A stretch of DNA of 64,000 nucleotides from Eutreptiella sp. 'Long Island Sound 2002' (lineage: Eukaryota > Euglenozoa > Euglenophyceae > Eutreptiales > Eutreptiaceae), in contig OZ038392.1 of assembly GCA_964036045.1 (NCBI GenBank), positions 35,849,330 to 35,913,329 on the forward strand, given 5' to 3'. The number at the start of each line of letters is the position of its first letter. Positions within the stretch are counted from its first letter, which is position 1. Under the pieces are notes generated by a model that did not search any database, was not told the DNA's origin, and was given only the letters and a program-made list of their open reading frames with translations. The translations under genes and the position numbers were made by a program. Of this stretch, positions 41,093 through 52,536 are shown in pieces.

Positions 41093-43042
41093 TGTGTGCG
41101 TCATTCCACTAAAATACTATATTTCCTGAAAATCTCCTATAAGGCGCTTCCCGAATCGCTCAAAAGAATAATTTGTTGCTGCCTTTCTGAACCTGATTTC
41201 CGTGTTCGTAGGTATTTTTTACTATGCAACTAGAGCCGCCTACTTTGGGTTGCCATTCCTCGCTGAAGCGGGCAATCAACTTCTCTCAACAACTCACGTG
41301 TTCAAGCGGCTCCTATGCTGTGCTTGCCACACGGTACCATTTCCCATGAACCAAGCACCTTCTTTGAGGTTTCCTGGTTTTTGTGTCTTTTGCCATCCGC
41401 CGAGCAATAACATGGTCAGCATCATATGTACAGTGGGGGGCAAAACTTCAAATGAAGCCGAAATCAGAAACCGGTGTTGCGAAAACAACTTTTTGTATTC
41501 AAATTCAGAAAACTGCATCTGGTTTTTTGTATGTAAAACCCGAAAGTTGCCCATTGAAGCCCTCCCCGCCACTGCCGCATCGCCGATTTTTCAACTTTTG
41601 ATTTAGACGATTTCCACAAACTTGTGAAGAGTTGTAAGCTGAAACCTTTAGGATCATAAATCCTTTCTGATAAAATTCAACCATCTATCATCTTGGTTTC
41701 TGTTCTGGTGTGATTTTTTCGTGCCGATCTGGCACCAAAAAATTGCACCCGAGCGGAAACTGAAATGATTGACAGGCGGGGTTGTCAACAACTAACGATG
41801 TGCAAAGTTTCAGCTTCTAGATCCTCAGGAAGTTTGAGAAACCAACAAAACAAAAGTCTCCGATGCGGCAGTGCGGGCGTCAGCGCAAAATAGGAATACG
41901 GCAAAATCCGAAAAGGCCAGGCGACAATACGAAAAGGGTAATTATCATTTTCGAGTTTGTCAGAATTTTACCCTTTCGACTTTTTAGTCCATCCTGTATT
42001 CGACAAGGCATGTGCTTCAGCCAAAAGTTGTGGTATGTGTTGGGGTTTTCCTTTGTGTCCTTTTGCTGGCAGCTGTTGCGCTGCAGGAGGTTTGGCACTT
42101 TTTGAACCCGTTTTTCCCGTTTGAGACAATGTAAAGCGGGGGGAAACAATCAAAAAGTCTGTCCTATCACGTGGCAAAGCCTGTCTAAGTGACCAGAAAG
42201 TCGAGCCATGCTTTCTCTGGCGGCGTGCTACGAATAGGTGAGATTGGAAAGCCAGCGAGAGTGGAAGCCAGCATAGTTTTGCACCACTAGCCCATAGGGT
42301 GGATGTTGTCTCAACACGTTGGATTCGTGGAATAATGACAACACCATTCATGATGCCTCATCCAATCCGGCATGATGACATCATTGATGACATGAAACGT
42401 TATGTCATTAATCGTCAAATTTCTGAAAAGAGCAGTGGAAGGAAATTCGAAGCCAACACGAAGCCCTGAAACGTTTCAACAAGGTATTTTAAAGATGCTG
42501 ATTTCAAAAAGCTGGAAACAAAGCTTGAGGCCAACACTAGACAATCAAAAAGTTGTACAAAGGAGTCTCCAGGATGTTGCTTAGAAAAAAGTGTATTGTA
42601 TGAGAGGAGGAGCATTGGAGTGCTAAACAAAAAGGTTGCTGAAGATGGGAGATTGTGCTATCAGCTACCTCATCAAAATGATCAGAAATAATCAATTCAT
42701 CGGTTTTGTTTGAAGAAATCATCGCATCGCACCGGTTATCTTGGAAGCAATAATCGCATCAACCAGTTATTTTTGAAAAAGACAATTGGGGAAAACAGGC
42801 TATTTTCAAAGCTACCAGCTTCCAAACCCTACCATAGACCTTGACCTTTAAGATTAGGAATATGAGGAAAGCAGTGGAGCGTTGACACTAGACTTTGGTG
42901 ACACCTTGGTTCATATGGGGCACACTGTTGAACTACTACACAATAGCTAGAAAACCGCCGACCACACAACCTTCAACCGCCCGTACGTAGTGGCTAGCTA
43001 CCATGAGACAACCTTGGTTTGGACACTTTGTTGAGCAAAGAA
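41093..43042. repeat. Diverged repeat, copy B
   Basis: Longer copy of the repeat at 30020-30575, with an additional stretch of about 1.4 kb (about 41364-42787) in the middle. I see no ORF with a recognisable domain in it. The extra stretch is either an insertion here or a deletion in copy A. Confidence 0.7.
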
Positions 43043-43078
43043 AAAGGATTTAATAACGTTTGGAACCTGGTAGTTTTT

Positions 43079-43480
43079 AAAATAACCGGTTTTAAAAGAT
43101 TATTTTTTTCAAAAATAACCGGTTTTGCCGATTACCAATTTTCAAAATAACCGGTTTTTCCGTTTAATTGCCCTTTACTAACCGAAATCGTGCCATCGGC
43201 AGAAGAGAGCCCATACAACTCGATACACAGTGATCAAAACTACGTTGCAAGTTGTATCTCGCCATCAGCCATCGTTTATTGCTACCAAAGCCTATGTCTA
43301 GTGCCAACATCGGACAACATCTACTCCCGGAAAGGAACCCGAAAATTTTGGAAGCATTCCGATTAATTGGTTTAAATCAGTTTTCAAAATAACTTGTTGT
43401 GCGAATTGTTTTGAAAATAACCTTCGATTATTGCCGATAACCGGTTATTCCGATTAATTGGTAAAACCGGTTCCGAACCC
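43079..43480. repeat. ACCGGT-centred short repeats
   Basis: AAAATAACCGGTTTT occurs at 43079, 43112 and 43144 (period about 33 bp). Related words (GATAACCGGTTATT, AAAACCGGTTCC) occur at about 43435-43478. Each core is palindromic. Weaker versions (ACCGGTTATC, ACCAGTTATT) lie at about 42730-42770. Confidence 0.6.
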
Positions 43481-44373
43481 TAGGTTTTGATTGCAAAAAG
43501 AACCAACCTAAAGCTCAACCATAGACTGAAGCTATGGCTATCTTACTTCGGAGAAACCTTAGTAGTGCACTTGTAAACACTGTGACCAAACATATCTTTT
43601 TTCCACCCCTTGAGCTCAAAATAGCTGTATGATCGTGTTCTGGCCCATGTCGTATATTGGTAGTTGCTTTGATCATAAAAGAAGCTTTCGGACTGAACCA
43701 ACCTCAGCCAAAATCTCACCACTCAAGCTGACTCCTTTACATCATGAGCACCTCCTCAATGGAATGTCCCATTGGGACCAATTTGCTACAATGAGCCAAG
43801 GAATAGGTCACGTTTGCCAGTTTGACGAATTTCTGGATCATTCTAAATAGGCCAAGACGTCGGTTGTGTATTGCTAATGTTTGTAGAGGTGATACCTGCA
43901 GCTCGCACTTCTTTTTTTTTTTTAAACATTTTCATTCCGGAGGGGCAAATCATTCAATCAATATACAATGATGGTGCTGGAGTGGGTGGGTGGTGACAGT
44001 TTGAACAGCTTGCCGCTGCCACATCGGCAGTTCAAACCCTAGTGCTACCGATTCTGCACTTGGGCAGAGCTGGCGCAGCCAAATCGCAGTGCCGGTGGCC
44101 GTATTGTTTGCACGAAACACTTTCAATACTGACATGGTCCCACGGCCGAGGATTTTCTTCGGTACAAATAGTCCTAGGGGTAGGAATAAAAGATCTGCCC
44201 ACATCGCGCACGCGCATCCCCTGTCAAATTTAGACACAAATGAAACCCCTTTTTTTTTGCTAAACCACATCTTCGACAAAAGGGCAGATGCAGCCCATCC
44301 TGTTTCACTGTAAGTGCGTATTCCTTGCATACCCTTCGTGTTTTTATTGTTTACCTCGCCCTCATTTCCTGAA

Positions 44374-44598
44374 ATGCCTCGGAAATCAATGAACACTACC
44401 ACATGGGACTGGGCGGACCCCGAGGCCATTGATAGTGGGACAAACCGCACCATCCCCCAAGCTCTACCCGAAGAGCCCGAAGACACTACGCCCGAAGAGC
44501 CACGGAGAGAGCCTCATGGAAACTTTGGTTTAGGAATGGAACCGGGCTTCCAAGACAAAGCATACCGGAGTGGAGCAGAGACCAACCCGAAGGAATGA
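44374..44598 (+). pseudogene. Small ORF in unit A, stopped by TGA
   Basis: From ATG 44374 the frame reads MPRKSMNTTTWDWADPEAID, then acidic Pro/Glu-rich sequence (EEPEDTTPEEPRREP), and ends at a TGA where unit B has TGG (Trp). The remaining reading frame after that codon matches unit B for another 40 codons. A good splice-donor-like GTAAGT lies upstream in both units (44310 and 46733), so this could be an exon of a larger gene. I recognise no family. Confidence 0.35.
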
Positions 44599-45249
44599 GT
44601 AGAAAATCGGGAATGTATGTACTTGCCAGCGTTTTGTGGAATTGTGCTTCGTTGGTGGACGTGTGCTTCATCTTTTGCTCTACCTTAGAAGGAGACGAGG
44701 TGCTATTTGCCGAGGGCTCCGAGCTGTGGTACGATCTTCCGAATAAGAGGGGGGTTTTCTCGGAACGTTGGGCCTTCCAACTAGTACCGAGAATGCAGGA
44801 GAGGTAAATGAAAACCCGCAAAGCTCAGTTTTCTCAAAACGGTCCAATGATGCCAGCAACATAGGCCAAGCATAACATCAAAACCACAAGTGCAAAAAAT
44901 GTGTCGTACAAAACAATGGACCCCCCCCCCTCTGCCGACCCGGGTTGCAGAAGTGGACAAAGAGGGGATTTCCCCCCTCACCTTAGTCACCTTAACGAAA
45001 GCGGCACTTGGGGCGAGCTCTTTAAAAACAGATCAAAGACGCCTCCTTGTGGTGAAGGGCTACATTGCCGCGGAAATTTTGACATGACCACCTTGATCCC
45101 CAAACAAATACAGAACCTCCCTGCTTGCCTGTTTGCACCCTGGTCCGCGCATGTTGACCAGCATCTGAAGACATTTGGAAAGAGCAAAACATGAGCATCA
45201 AATTATGGGCTAAATCGTGCACCCACTGAGTAGTGCCTGAAAAACAACT

Positions 45250-45535
45250 CGCAGGCAGAACCATATATTCTTTTTTCTAGATGCGAAAATATTTTTTCTG
45301 ATGCGCTAAAGAATAATAGAACCTCTAAAAAACATACAAAACATCTAAAATTTAATGCAAAACATCTAAAGAAAAGGTCGAAAGTGACCAAGATTTTAAG
45401 TGGCTCTCTAAAAAAAATTTCGCTGCAAATCTGAAAAAAAATATAACAACGTTTCAGGAACAGAGTTTGAGATCTAAAAAAAAAACAACATTTGAAAAAA
45501 ATATTCCGCCTCTAAATAAAAAAAAAAAAAACGGA
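45250..45535. repeat. AT-rich part with recurring TCTAAA (unit A; also 47690-47960)
   Basis: The hexamer TCTAAA, mostly followed by A-runs, recurs about every 15-40 bp (for example CCTCTAAAAAACA, ACATCTAAAATT, ACATCTAAAGAAA, GATCTAAAAAAA). The same layout is present in unit B. It is not a simple tandem repeat, since the spacers differ. Confidence 0.5.
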
Positions 45536-46195
45536 TAATGCTTCCCCCATGTCCCTGCCCTGCCCTTACAGGTAACATGCCATAGAAACCACTGATTCAC
45601 ACTGCGTTGCATCTAGAGACAACATGACGCCGAGTATGAGACCACTGCCAACAAGATTGCCTGATGCCAGATACACTTTCCGAACGTGCGGTTGCAGTAC
45701 ACTTTAGATTACAGGAGGATGATGGATAATGCAACCCACTTGATGGCATCGGAATTTTTCATTGTGCAACTGGTGCACAAGACGCCTTCGTTGTGGACAA
45801 GAGCTGGGGTACCATGGATTCTTGGACATGACCCAAACAAATACAGAACTAGCATCCCTCCCTGTGTGCACCCTGGTCGGCCTATGTTGACCCATCACCT
45901 GAAGACATTTGGAAGGGGCAACACTTGCGCATGCAATTATGGGCAAATTAGTGCACCGACTGAGTAGTGCTTGAATGCCACCTCTCACAGTCTGAGCAAG
46001 GAATTTGGAACTTGGAACTGACTGGGCACACTGCAAAAGCCGCAGAAAATGCACAAATTTGTGCTGGCATGCAGCGTTGTAAGGAGTTGATAACTATGGC
46101 TGTCAGACACTGCAGCACAGCCACGTGAGTTGCACGTGGTATTTCAGAAGAAACGAGCAGAAAAAGCTTCGCTCGATCAGCCTGTGTCTGGGTAT

Positions 46196-48619
46196 GAGCC
46201 AACGAATAGGTCATGTTTGCCAGTTTGACGTATTTCTGGATCATTCTAAATAGGCCAAGACGTCGGTTGTGTATTGCTAATGTTTGTAGAGGTGATACCT
46301 TCAGCTCGCACTTCTTTTTTTTAAAACATTTTCATTCCGGAGGGGCAAATCAATCAATCAATATACAATGATGGTGCTGAAGTGGGTGGGTGGTGACAGT
46401 TTAGTTCAACACTGCAGTGGCCTCTAAGCAGCTTGCCGCTGCCACATCGGCGGTTCTAACCCTAGTGCTACCGATTTTGCACTTAGGCAGAGCTGGCGCA
46501 GCCTAATCGCAGTACCGGTCGCCGTATTGTTTGCACGAAACACTATCAATACTAACATAGTCCCACGGCCGAGGATTTTCTTCGGTACAAATAGCCCTAG
46601 GGGTAGGAATAAAAGATCTGCCCACATCAAGCACGCGCATCCATTGTCAAATTTAGACACAAATGAAACCCCTTTATTTCTATTAAACCACATCTTTGAC
46701 AGAAAGGCAGATGCCGCCCGTCCTGTTTAATGGTAAGTGCGAATTCTTTGCATACCCTTCGCGTTTTTATTGTTTACCTCGCTCTCATTTCCCGAAATGC
46801 CTCGAAAATCAATGAACACTACCACATGGGACTGGGCGGACCCCGAGGCCAGTGATAGTGTGACAAACCGCACCATCCCCCAAGCTCTACCCGAAGAGCC
46901 CAAAGACACTACGCCCGAAGAGCCACGGAGGGAGCCTCATGGAAACTTTGGTTTAAGAACAAAAGCCGGCTTCCAAGACGAAGCATACCGGAGTGGAGCA
47001 GAGACCAACCCGAAGGAATGGGTAGAAAATCGGGAATGTATGTACTTGCCAGCGTTTTGTGGAATTGTGCTTCGTTGTTCGACGTGTGCTTCATCTTTTG
47101 CTCTACCTTAGAAGGAGATGAAGTGCTATTTGCCGAGGGCTCCGAGCCGTGGTACAATCTTCCGAATAAGAGGGGGGTTTTCTCGGAACGTTGGGCCTTC
47201 CAACTAGTACCGAGAATGCAGGAGACGTAAATGAAAACCCGCAAAGGCCCGCTTGGTCAAAACGGTCCAATGATGCCAGCAACATAGGCCAAGCATAACA
47301 TCAAAACCACAAGTGCAAAAAATGTTTGGTACAAAACAATGGACCCCCCCCCCTCTGCCGACCCGGGTTGCAGAAGTGGACAAAGAGGGGATTGGCCGCC
47401 CTCACCTTAGTCACATTAACGAAAGCAGCATTTAGGGCGAGCTCTTTAAAAACATATCAAAGACGCCACCTTGTGGTGAAGGGCTACATTGCCGCGCAAA
47501 TTTTGACATGACCACCTTGAGCCCCCAACAAATACAGAAGCTCCATGCCTGCCCGTGTGCACCCTGGTCCGCGCATGTTGACCAGCATCTGACGACATTT
47601 GGAAAGAGCAAAACATAAGCATGAAATTATCGGCTAAATCGTGCACCCACTGAGTGGTGCCTGAAAACAACTACCAGGCAGAACCATATATTCTTTTTTC
47701 TAGATGCGAAAACTTTTTTATTCGATGCGCTAAAGAATAATAGCACCTCTAAAAAACATACAAAACATCTAAAATTTAATGCAAAACATCTAAAGAAGAG
47801 GTCGAAAGTGACTGAAAGTTTAGATGGCTCTCTAAAAAATAATCCGCTGCAAATCTAAAAAAAAATATATAACAACGTTTCAGGAACAGAGGGCGAGATC
47901 TAAAAAAAAATACAACCTTTAAAAAAATATTTCACATCTAACAAAAAAAAATACGGATAATGCTTCCCCCACGTCCCTGCCCTGCCCTTACAAGCAACAT
48001 GCCATAGAAACCACTGATTCACACTGCGTTGCATCTAGAGACAACATGACGCCGAGTATGAGACCACTGCCAACAAGATTGCCTGATGCCAGATACACTT
48101 TCCGAACGTGCTGTTGCAGTACACTTTAGATTACGGGAGGATGATGGATAATGCAACCCACTTGATGGCATCGGAATTTGTCATTGTGCAACTGGTGCAC
48201 AACACGCCCTCGCTGTGGACAAGGGCTGGAGTGCCATGGATTCTTGGACATTACGCAATCAAATACAAAACCAGCATCCCTCCCTGTGTGCACCCTTGTC
48301 GGCCTATGTTGACCGATCATCTGAAGACATTGGAAAGAGCAACACTTGAGCATGCAATTATTGGCAAATTTGTGCACCGACTGAGTAGTGCTTGAATGCC
48401 ACCTCTCACAGTCTGAGCAAGGAATTAGGAACTTGGGACTGACTGGGCAGACTACGAAAGCCGCAGAAAATGCACAAAATTTTGTGCTGGCATGCAGCGT
48501 TGTAAGGAGTTGATAACTTTGGCTGTCAGACACTGCAGCACAGCCACGTGAGTTGCACGTGGTACTTCAGACGAAACGAGCAGAAAAAGCTTGGCTGAAT
48601 CAGCCTGTGTCTGGGTATT
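46196..48619. repeat. Tandem duplication, unit B (2.4 kb)
   Basis: Second copy of the 43793-46195 unit, with its junction at CTGGGTAT. Sequence past 48619 does not continue the repeat. See unit A for internal features. Confidence 0.9.
46797..47111 (+). CDS. Small ORF in unit B, unknown protein
   Basis: A 104-codon frame from ATG 46797: a hydrophilic, acidic Pro/Glu-rich first half and a Cys-containing end (YLPAFCGIVLRCSTCASSF) before a TAG. Compared with unit A, most codon changes keep the frame, and the only stop difference is TGG in place of TGA. An overlapping frame (47018-47230) is also conserved in both units, so the real coding arrangement, perhaps spliced, is unsettled. No domain is recognised and no transcript evidence is visible in sequence alone. 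Confidence 0.35.
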   Translation: MPRKSMNTTTWDWADPEASDSVTNRTIPQALPEEPKDTTPEEPRREPHGNFGLRTKAGFQDEAYRSGAETNPKEWVENRECMYLPAFCGIVLRCSTCASSFALP

Positions 48620-49509
48620 CTGAGTAAGAGAAAGTGCTTTTCCAATGCTTTAGGGTATGCTTTAGTTGTATTACAGGTGCTCTAAGCACTCATGCATTTT
48701 TATGTTAGTATTGGCCCGACCAAGATGGGTGATAACACATTTAGACCTGTGGAACCAAACACTAAATCAGGATGTTGTGTGGACCCCTTAATCCCCAAGC
48801 TATAGGCACTAAAACATCTTTCTCTGGGTGACTAAGGCACTGATATACTGAGGGCAGAGCCTATGAGTGTATCTATATTTATCATGAATTCTTAGCTATC
48901 CTAGTGGTATGCACCCTAGGGGGCTGGAGCACCTCTTTTTGAGAGGTCCTGGGTTCAATACCCAGTCAGCCTAGCTAAGTAGGATTATCCCATGTGACAT
49001 GGCAGTGACCTCAGCGCCACAAACCATGCCACCACAGCACCTATGGGACCCAAGAAAAAAGAGTGCACATCTCAAGATGGCACTATGGATGAGAGTGAGC
49101 CCTTGGGGCAGTTGTTCAATCAGTTTTTGTCAAACATGTAAAATATTTCATCCTCAGTTGCAATGTATGCTTTTTGCTGTGGTCTATTGTTGATAGTTGT
49201 CTTTATCTAACTCTTTGTGACTGCAGCCCTTCATGCTTTGATCCTGATTCTCTTCTACTTGCTTATCTCTGGCTTGGGTTATCCTGGAATGGATGTATTT
49301 CAACAACAAAACATTTTCCTCATCAAAAACAAGCAGCAGGAACCCTGCACCAGCAGCAAGCAGCAGGAGAGGCACAACAACAATACAGTGTTGAAATCAC
49401 TATCAAGCTTTCTGGTAGCAGAGGCAGACAGTCCCTGCGTACCGGCAGCAACCCCGTGCCGTACATCCAGTGCGCCGAGATCTGTCATATATAAGCAAGA
49501 AGGGCGAAT
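48620..49509. other. Non-coding region before element 3, with a tRNA-like relic
   Basis: No gene is supported. The segment holds the tRNA-like sequence at 48894-48976. It may include the remains of the 5' LTR and leader of element 3, but I could not recognise LTR ends or a primer-binding site. Confidence 0.4.
48894..48976 (+). repeat. tRNA-like relic (SINE candidate)
   Basis: It shows an A-box-like CCTAGTGGTATGC. A 5-bp arm ACCTC/GAGGT (48931-48947) closes a 7-nt loop TTTTTGA. A perfect 5-bp T arm follows (CTGGG-TTCAATA-CCCAG), and AGCTA/TAGCT pair at the two ends. The variable region is only one base and the acceptor stem is incomplete, so it is not a standard tRNA. It shares CCTAGTGG and CCTGGGTTCAA with 24196-24282. 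Confidence 0.4.
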
Positions 49510-52000
49510 ATGGTAACGAAGAAGGAGGACACGGACATTAGGACGGCGCCTGAGGCACCAGCAATGCCAGCACCTGGGGAACCTGGCCCTGGACCTAGCG
49601 CTGTACCTTCGGTGCCCTTACATGGGCCAGTGGACGTGGTTGATGATTCGCTGGAGGGACTTCAGTTGGCCTTCTGGGCCCTCTCAGTCGGGGAGGTGGA
49701 CACCAACCCTGTGAAGAGAAAGAGAGAGAGAGAGAGAAGGAGGCTGGAAAAAGCATGGCAGACGAAGGAGTGGACCATGGGCACGACCCGACGAGTGCGT
49801 CAACCTTCGAGGGCGCACCAAGCGCTTCTGGCCTCCACACATCACCCTCTCCTACAACCACCACACTCCCAACTCCAGACCCAGCCGCGACAGCATCCAC
49901 ACCCATAACCACCCCGCCTATGGCTGAGGGCACAGGCCTTACTGGTATGCCTACCTACCCTGCCTATGGTGTGAACCCACCTACCACTGCGCTTCCAGAG
50001 GCAACCACTACCAGTGAGCCGGTGGCCTCCAGTTCTGCGCCGCGATGGTATGCGGCTGACTATCACCATCCTCTACCCGCTACGGGAGCCTATGTGGATG
50101 TTCCTGGGTATGCAACCCTGGGTGGGCTGTGGAGAGGACCTGGGTCATGCGGGAGCAGGAGTAGAGTATCGGGGAGACCTTCCAACAGGTCCCTGACGTG
50201 ATCGGAGATAAAAGAGGCTCTTCGAAGAGCCACCTCTGAATTTGTGGGCGCTCTCACTCAAGAGATTCGGGCTAAACTAAAGCCCCTGATTCCGCCCCAA
50301 GCGTCACCTACCACGGTGGGAATGTCACCCCATCGAGTACAGGCTAACCACCTGGTGGCAGGGTTGACAAATACACTGGGGAGCCTGAGGAGCTGACCGA
50401 TGCCGATCCCTGCAGCAATACCGAGAAGCCCTTTCGTACCGAGGATGGCCCAGCCACCCTACAGCAGCGTGGGGAATTCTACGAGAGCCGAGCTGGACCG
50501 GCTGGGGCTAACAGCCCTGAGGGCAATGGTTGACGTGGAGCCCCATGGCTCCAGTGACCTAGGCGGAGACCGCTCTGACAATGAGCCGCCTTCAATGACT
50601 TCTGCTTCGCCCTCGGAGGACGACGACTCTGAGGACCCCGAGAACCCGAGTGGGCGGAACAAGAAGAAGAAGAGGAAGACCAAGCGCCCTGAGGGACGCA
50701 GGTTTCAGGAGGCTAAGGCCATTGCCACCTCCAAGATCGTGGTCAACTTGCCTGAGTTCACAGGCAAGGACCTCAGCGAGTTCGCTGAAAATTTTGGCCG
50801 ATTTCTCCGATTGACCGGCCAAACCCACGCTAGTGGACGGGTCAAGTGCGATCTGCTCCTGCAGTGTTGCAAGACCAAGTACCTGGAGAAGCAGGTCAAG
50901 CAGATCGTGACTAAGTCCACCACCTTTGCCGACGTGTTGGCTGCCTTCGAGAGGCAGTACCCGACCTATGAAACCGACCTCTCCATCAGGTCTGAGATCC
51001 AGAACCTGCCCGTGCTGCCCAACAACCCCAAACCTGGCAGGGTCTCTGAGCTACTGGCTGACTTGGATCACTGGGCTGGACGATTGACGCCCGGTTCCTA
51101 CAGCAGCGACGACCTGCTTTTCTGGTTGGTGGCTAAGCTCCCTCGGGAGCTGTGGGACGAGTGCCGTTCAACGGCAGAGCGCAAGGCTAGAGCCCTCAAC
51201 TACGAGGATATATGTGTACTACTCCTGGAGCTGGAGCTGGAGAAAGAAAGCGACCAGCACCTGAACAACTACCGTCCTGGAGGGGGAGGCTCTGGAAGCC
51301 ATGGCAAAGGGTACCAAGGATCCAGACCTGGACTAGAACCACACCCAAACACGCCCGTATCATGGAAAACGTCAAGGAGCTCTTCTGGTGTGATGCCAGA
51401 GACGAGCAGGGTCACCTGCAGCACACCCCTGACTGCGGGCAGCGAGACTGCTTCGTAGTCCCAGGGAAGAAGCAGGAGACCAACACCGGCGCCAAGGCGA
51501 AGATGCCGGATCACTACAGGTGTACTATCACCTGTGCCTTCTGTGGGAAGAGGAAGCACTATGAGGATGAGTGCTACCACAAGCAGCGCCTGTCGGCGAA
51601 GCTGAAGGGTGAAGATCCTGGCAAAGGCTCTGGAAAAGGTGGAGGCAAAGGCATCAGCAACGACACCGGCAAGGGCAAGTCAAAAGGACGTGGAAAAGGG
51701 CAAGACAAGACCCAAGGTGGACGAGGAGGAGGCGCCAACCGACAGCCAGACAAGGACAACAAGAACCCGGACAAGAACGGAGGCAACCCCAACCCTAATC
51801 CAGGGGGGAACTCCGAGCCCTCTGGAGGGCAGTCTGGTCCCACCACACGCTCGCACACGCAGGCCGAGCGAGAACAAGGGGCCAGGCGTGAGCATGAAGG
51901 TGGTGATGACGGCAACGCTAAGAAGAGAAGCCGTTTCATGAGGATGGCCCGCAAATTGCGGAACAAGCGGTTCGAGGTGACCTGTCCTGCGGAGTTCTGA
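49510..52000 (+). pseudogene. Gag with CCHC zinc knuckle (element 3)
   Basis: From ATG 49510 (MVTKKEDTDIRTAPEAPAMP) the N-terminal 130 residues are Pro-rich and include a GA-microsatellite-coded basic run (KRKRERERRR). Frames then shift near 49800, and two in-frame TGAs follow (50199, 50395). The capsid-like part (50400-51290) has VVNLPEFTGKDLSEFAENF, KQVKQIVTKSTTFADVL and YETDLSIRSEIQNLP, aligning with element 2. After a shift near 51300 the zinc knuckle is CTITCAFCGKRKHYEDEC (C-x2-C-x4-H-x4-C), followed by a long Gly-Lys-Asn-Pro tail. The frame ends at TGA 51998-52000 and continues in the same frame into protease. Confidence 0.85.
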
Positions 52001-52536
52001 CGGGGAGGCTCCGGTGGGGCCCTGGACCTGGTGTTCTGGGTATGTATCCGACTGCGGGGACGTGAATACCTGGGGGTATTGGATACTGGAGCCACCATAT
52101 CTGTAGTGGCCAACAAAATTTTACCTTGTGGGAGCCTGAAGAACACCATGACCACCGCAGCTATAGGAATGGGGGATGGACATGTGGTGCAAGCTGCGGG
52201 GACTGTGAAGTGGAGGTACCTATGGGCTCCCGAACTATCGCCCATCGGTTCTATGTGATGGACACTGAGGCCTTCAACTTTGTATTGGGGACTGACTTCT
52301 TCGTGCAGCACTCCCAGATACAATCCCTGACGCTGCAAGCGCCCTACCTCCTCTACGTGGACCACGGCAGTGGCAGAGAGTCTGTGCCACTGGAGCAGTC
52401 GGAACACACCTCGAGCTACCTGAGGGTATCGAAGGAGGAGCCCTCGAACATGATGGCGGCCTCCAAAACTGAGGACTATCCACTATTGGGGGAAGTCCTA
52501 GACCAAGGTCTGAAGGAGGTGGGTTACTCTAGATAA
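52001..52536 (+). pseudogene. Retropepsin-like aspartic protease (element 3)
   Basis: It begins in frame after the gag TGA: LVFWVCIRLRGREYLGVLDTGATISVV, quoted here in part as VLDTGATISVV, with an intact D-T-G. A frameshift near 52200 leads to NFVLGTDFFVQHSQIQSL, the V-L-G-x-D-F motif. The frame closes at TAA 52534-52536, six codons before the V-E-L-F-A-S start of the methyltransferase-like domain. That domain continues in the same frame, so the TAA is a nonsense lesion in what was one polyprotein. Confidence 0.8.

Larger units (their letters stand above)
43793..46195. repeat. Tandem duplication, unit A (2.4 kb)
   Basis: Unit A and unit B (46196-48619) are direct tandem copies aligned over their whole length, with scattered substitutions and small indels. 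Matching points include GGCCAAGACGTCGG (43850 versus 46253) and the unit ends CTGGGTAT. Each carries the same small ORF, a homopolymer run near its start and an AT-rich TCTAAA-rich part. Confidence 0.9.

Noticed and set aside
44314-44373. N-terminal extension of the small ORF resembling a signal peptide (and 46737-46796)
   Set aside because: It would start at GTG. In a eukaryote the first ATG is 60 bases later, and the extension overlaps a splice-donor-like GTAAGT.
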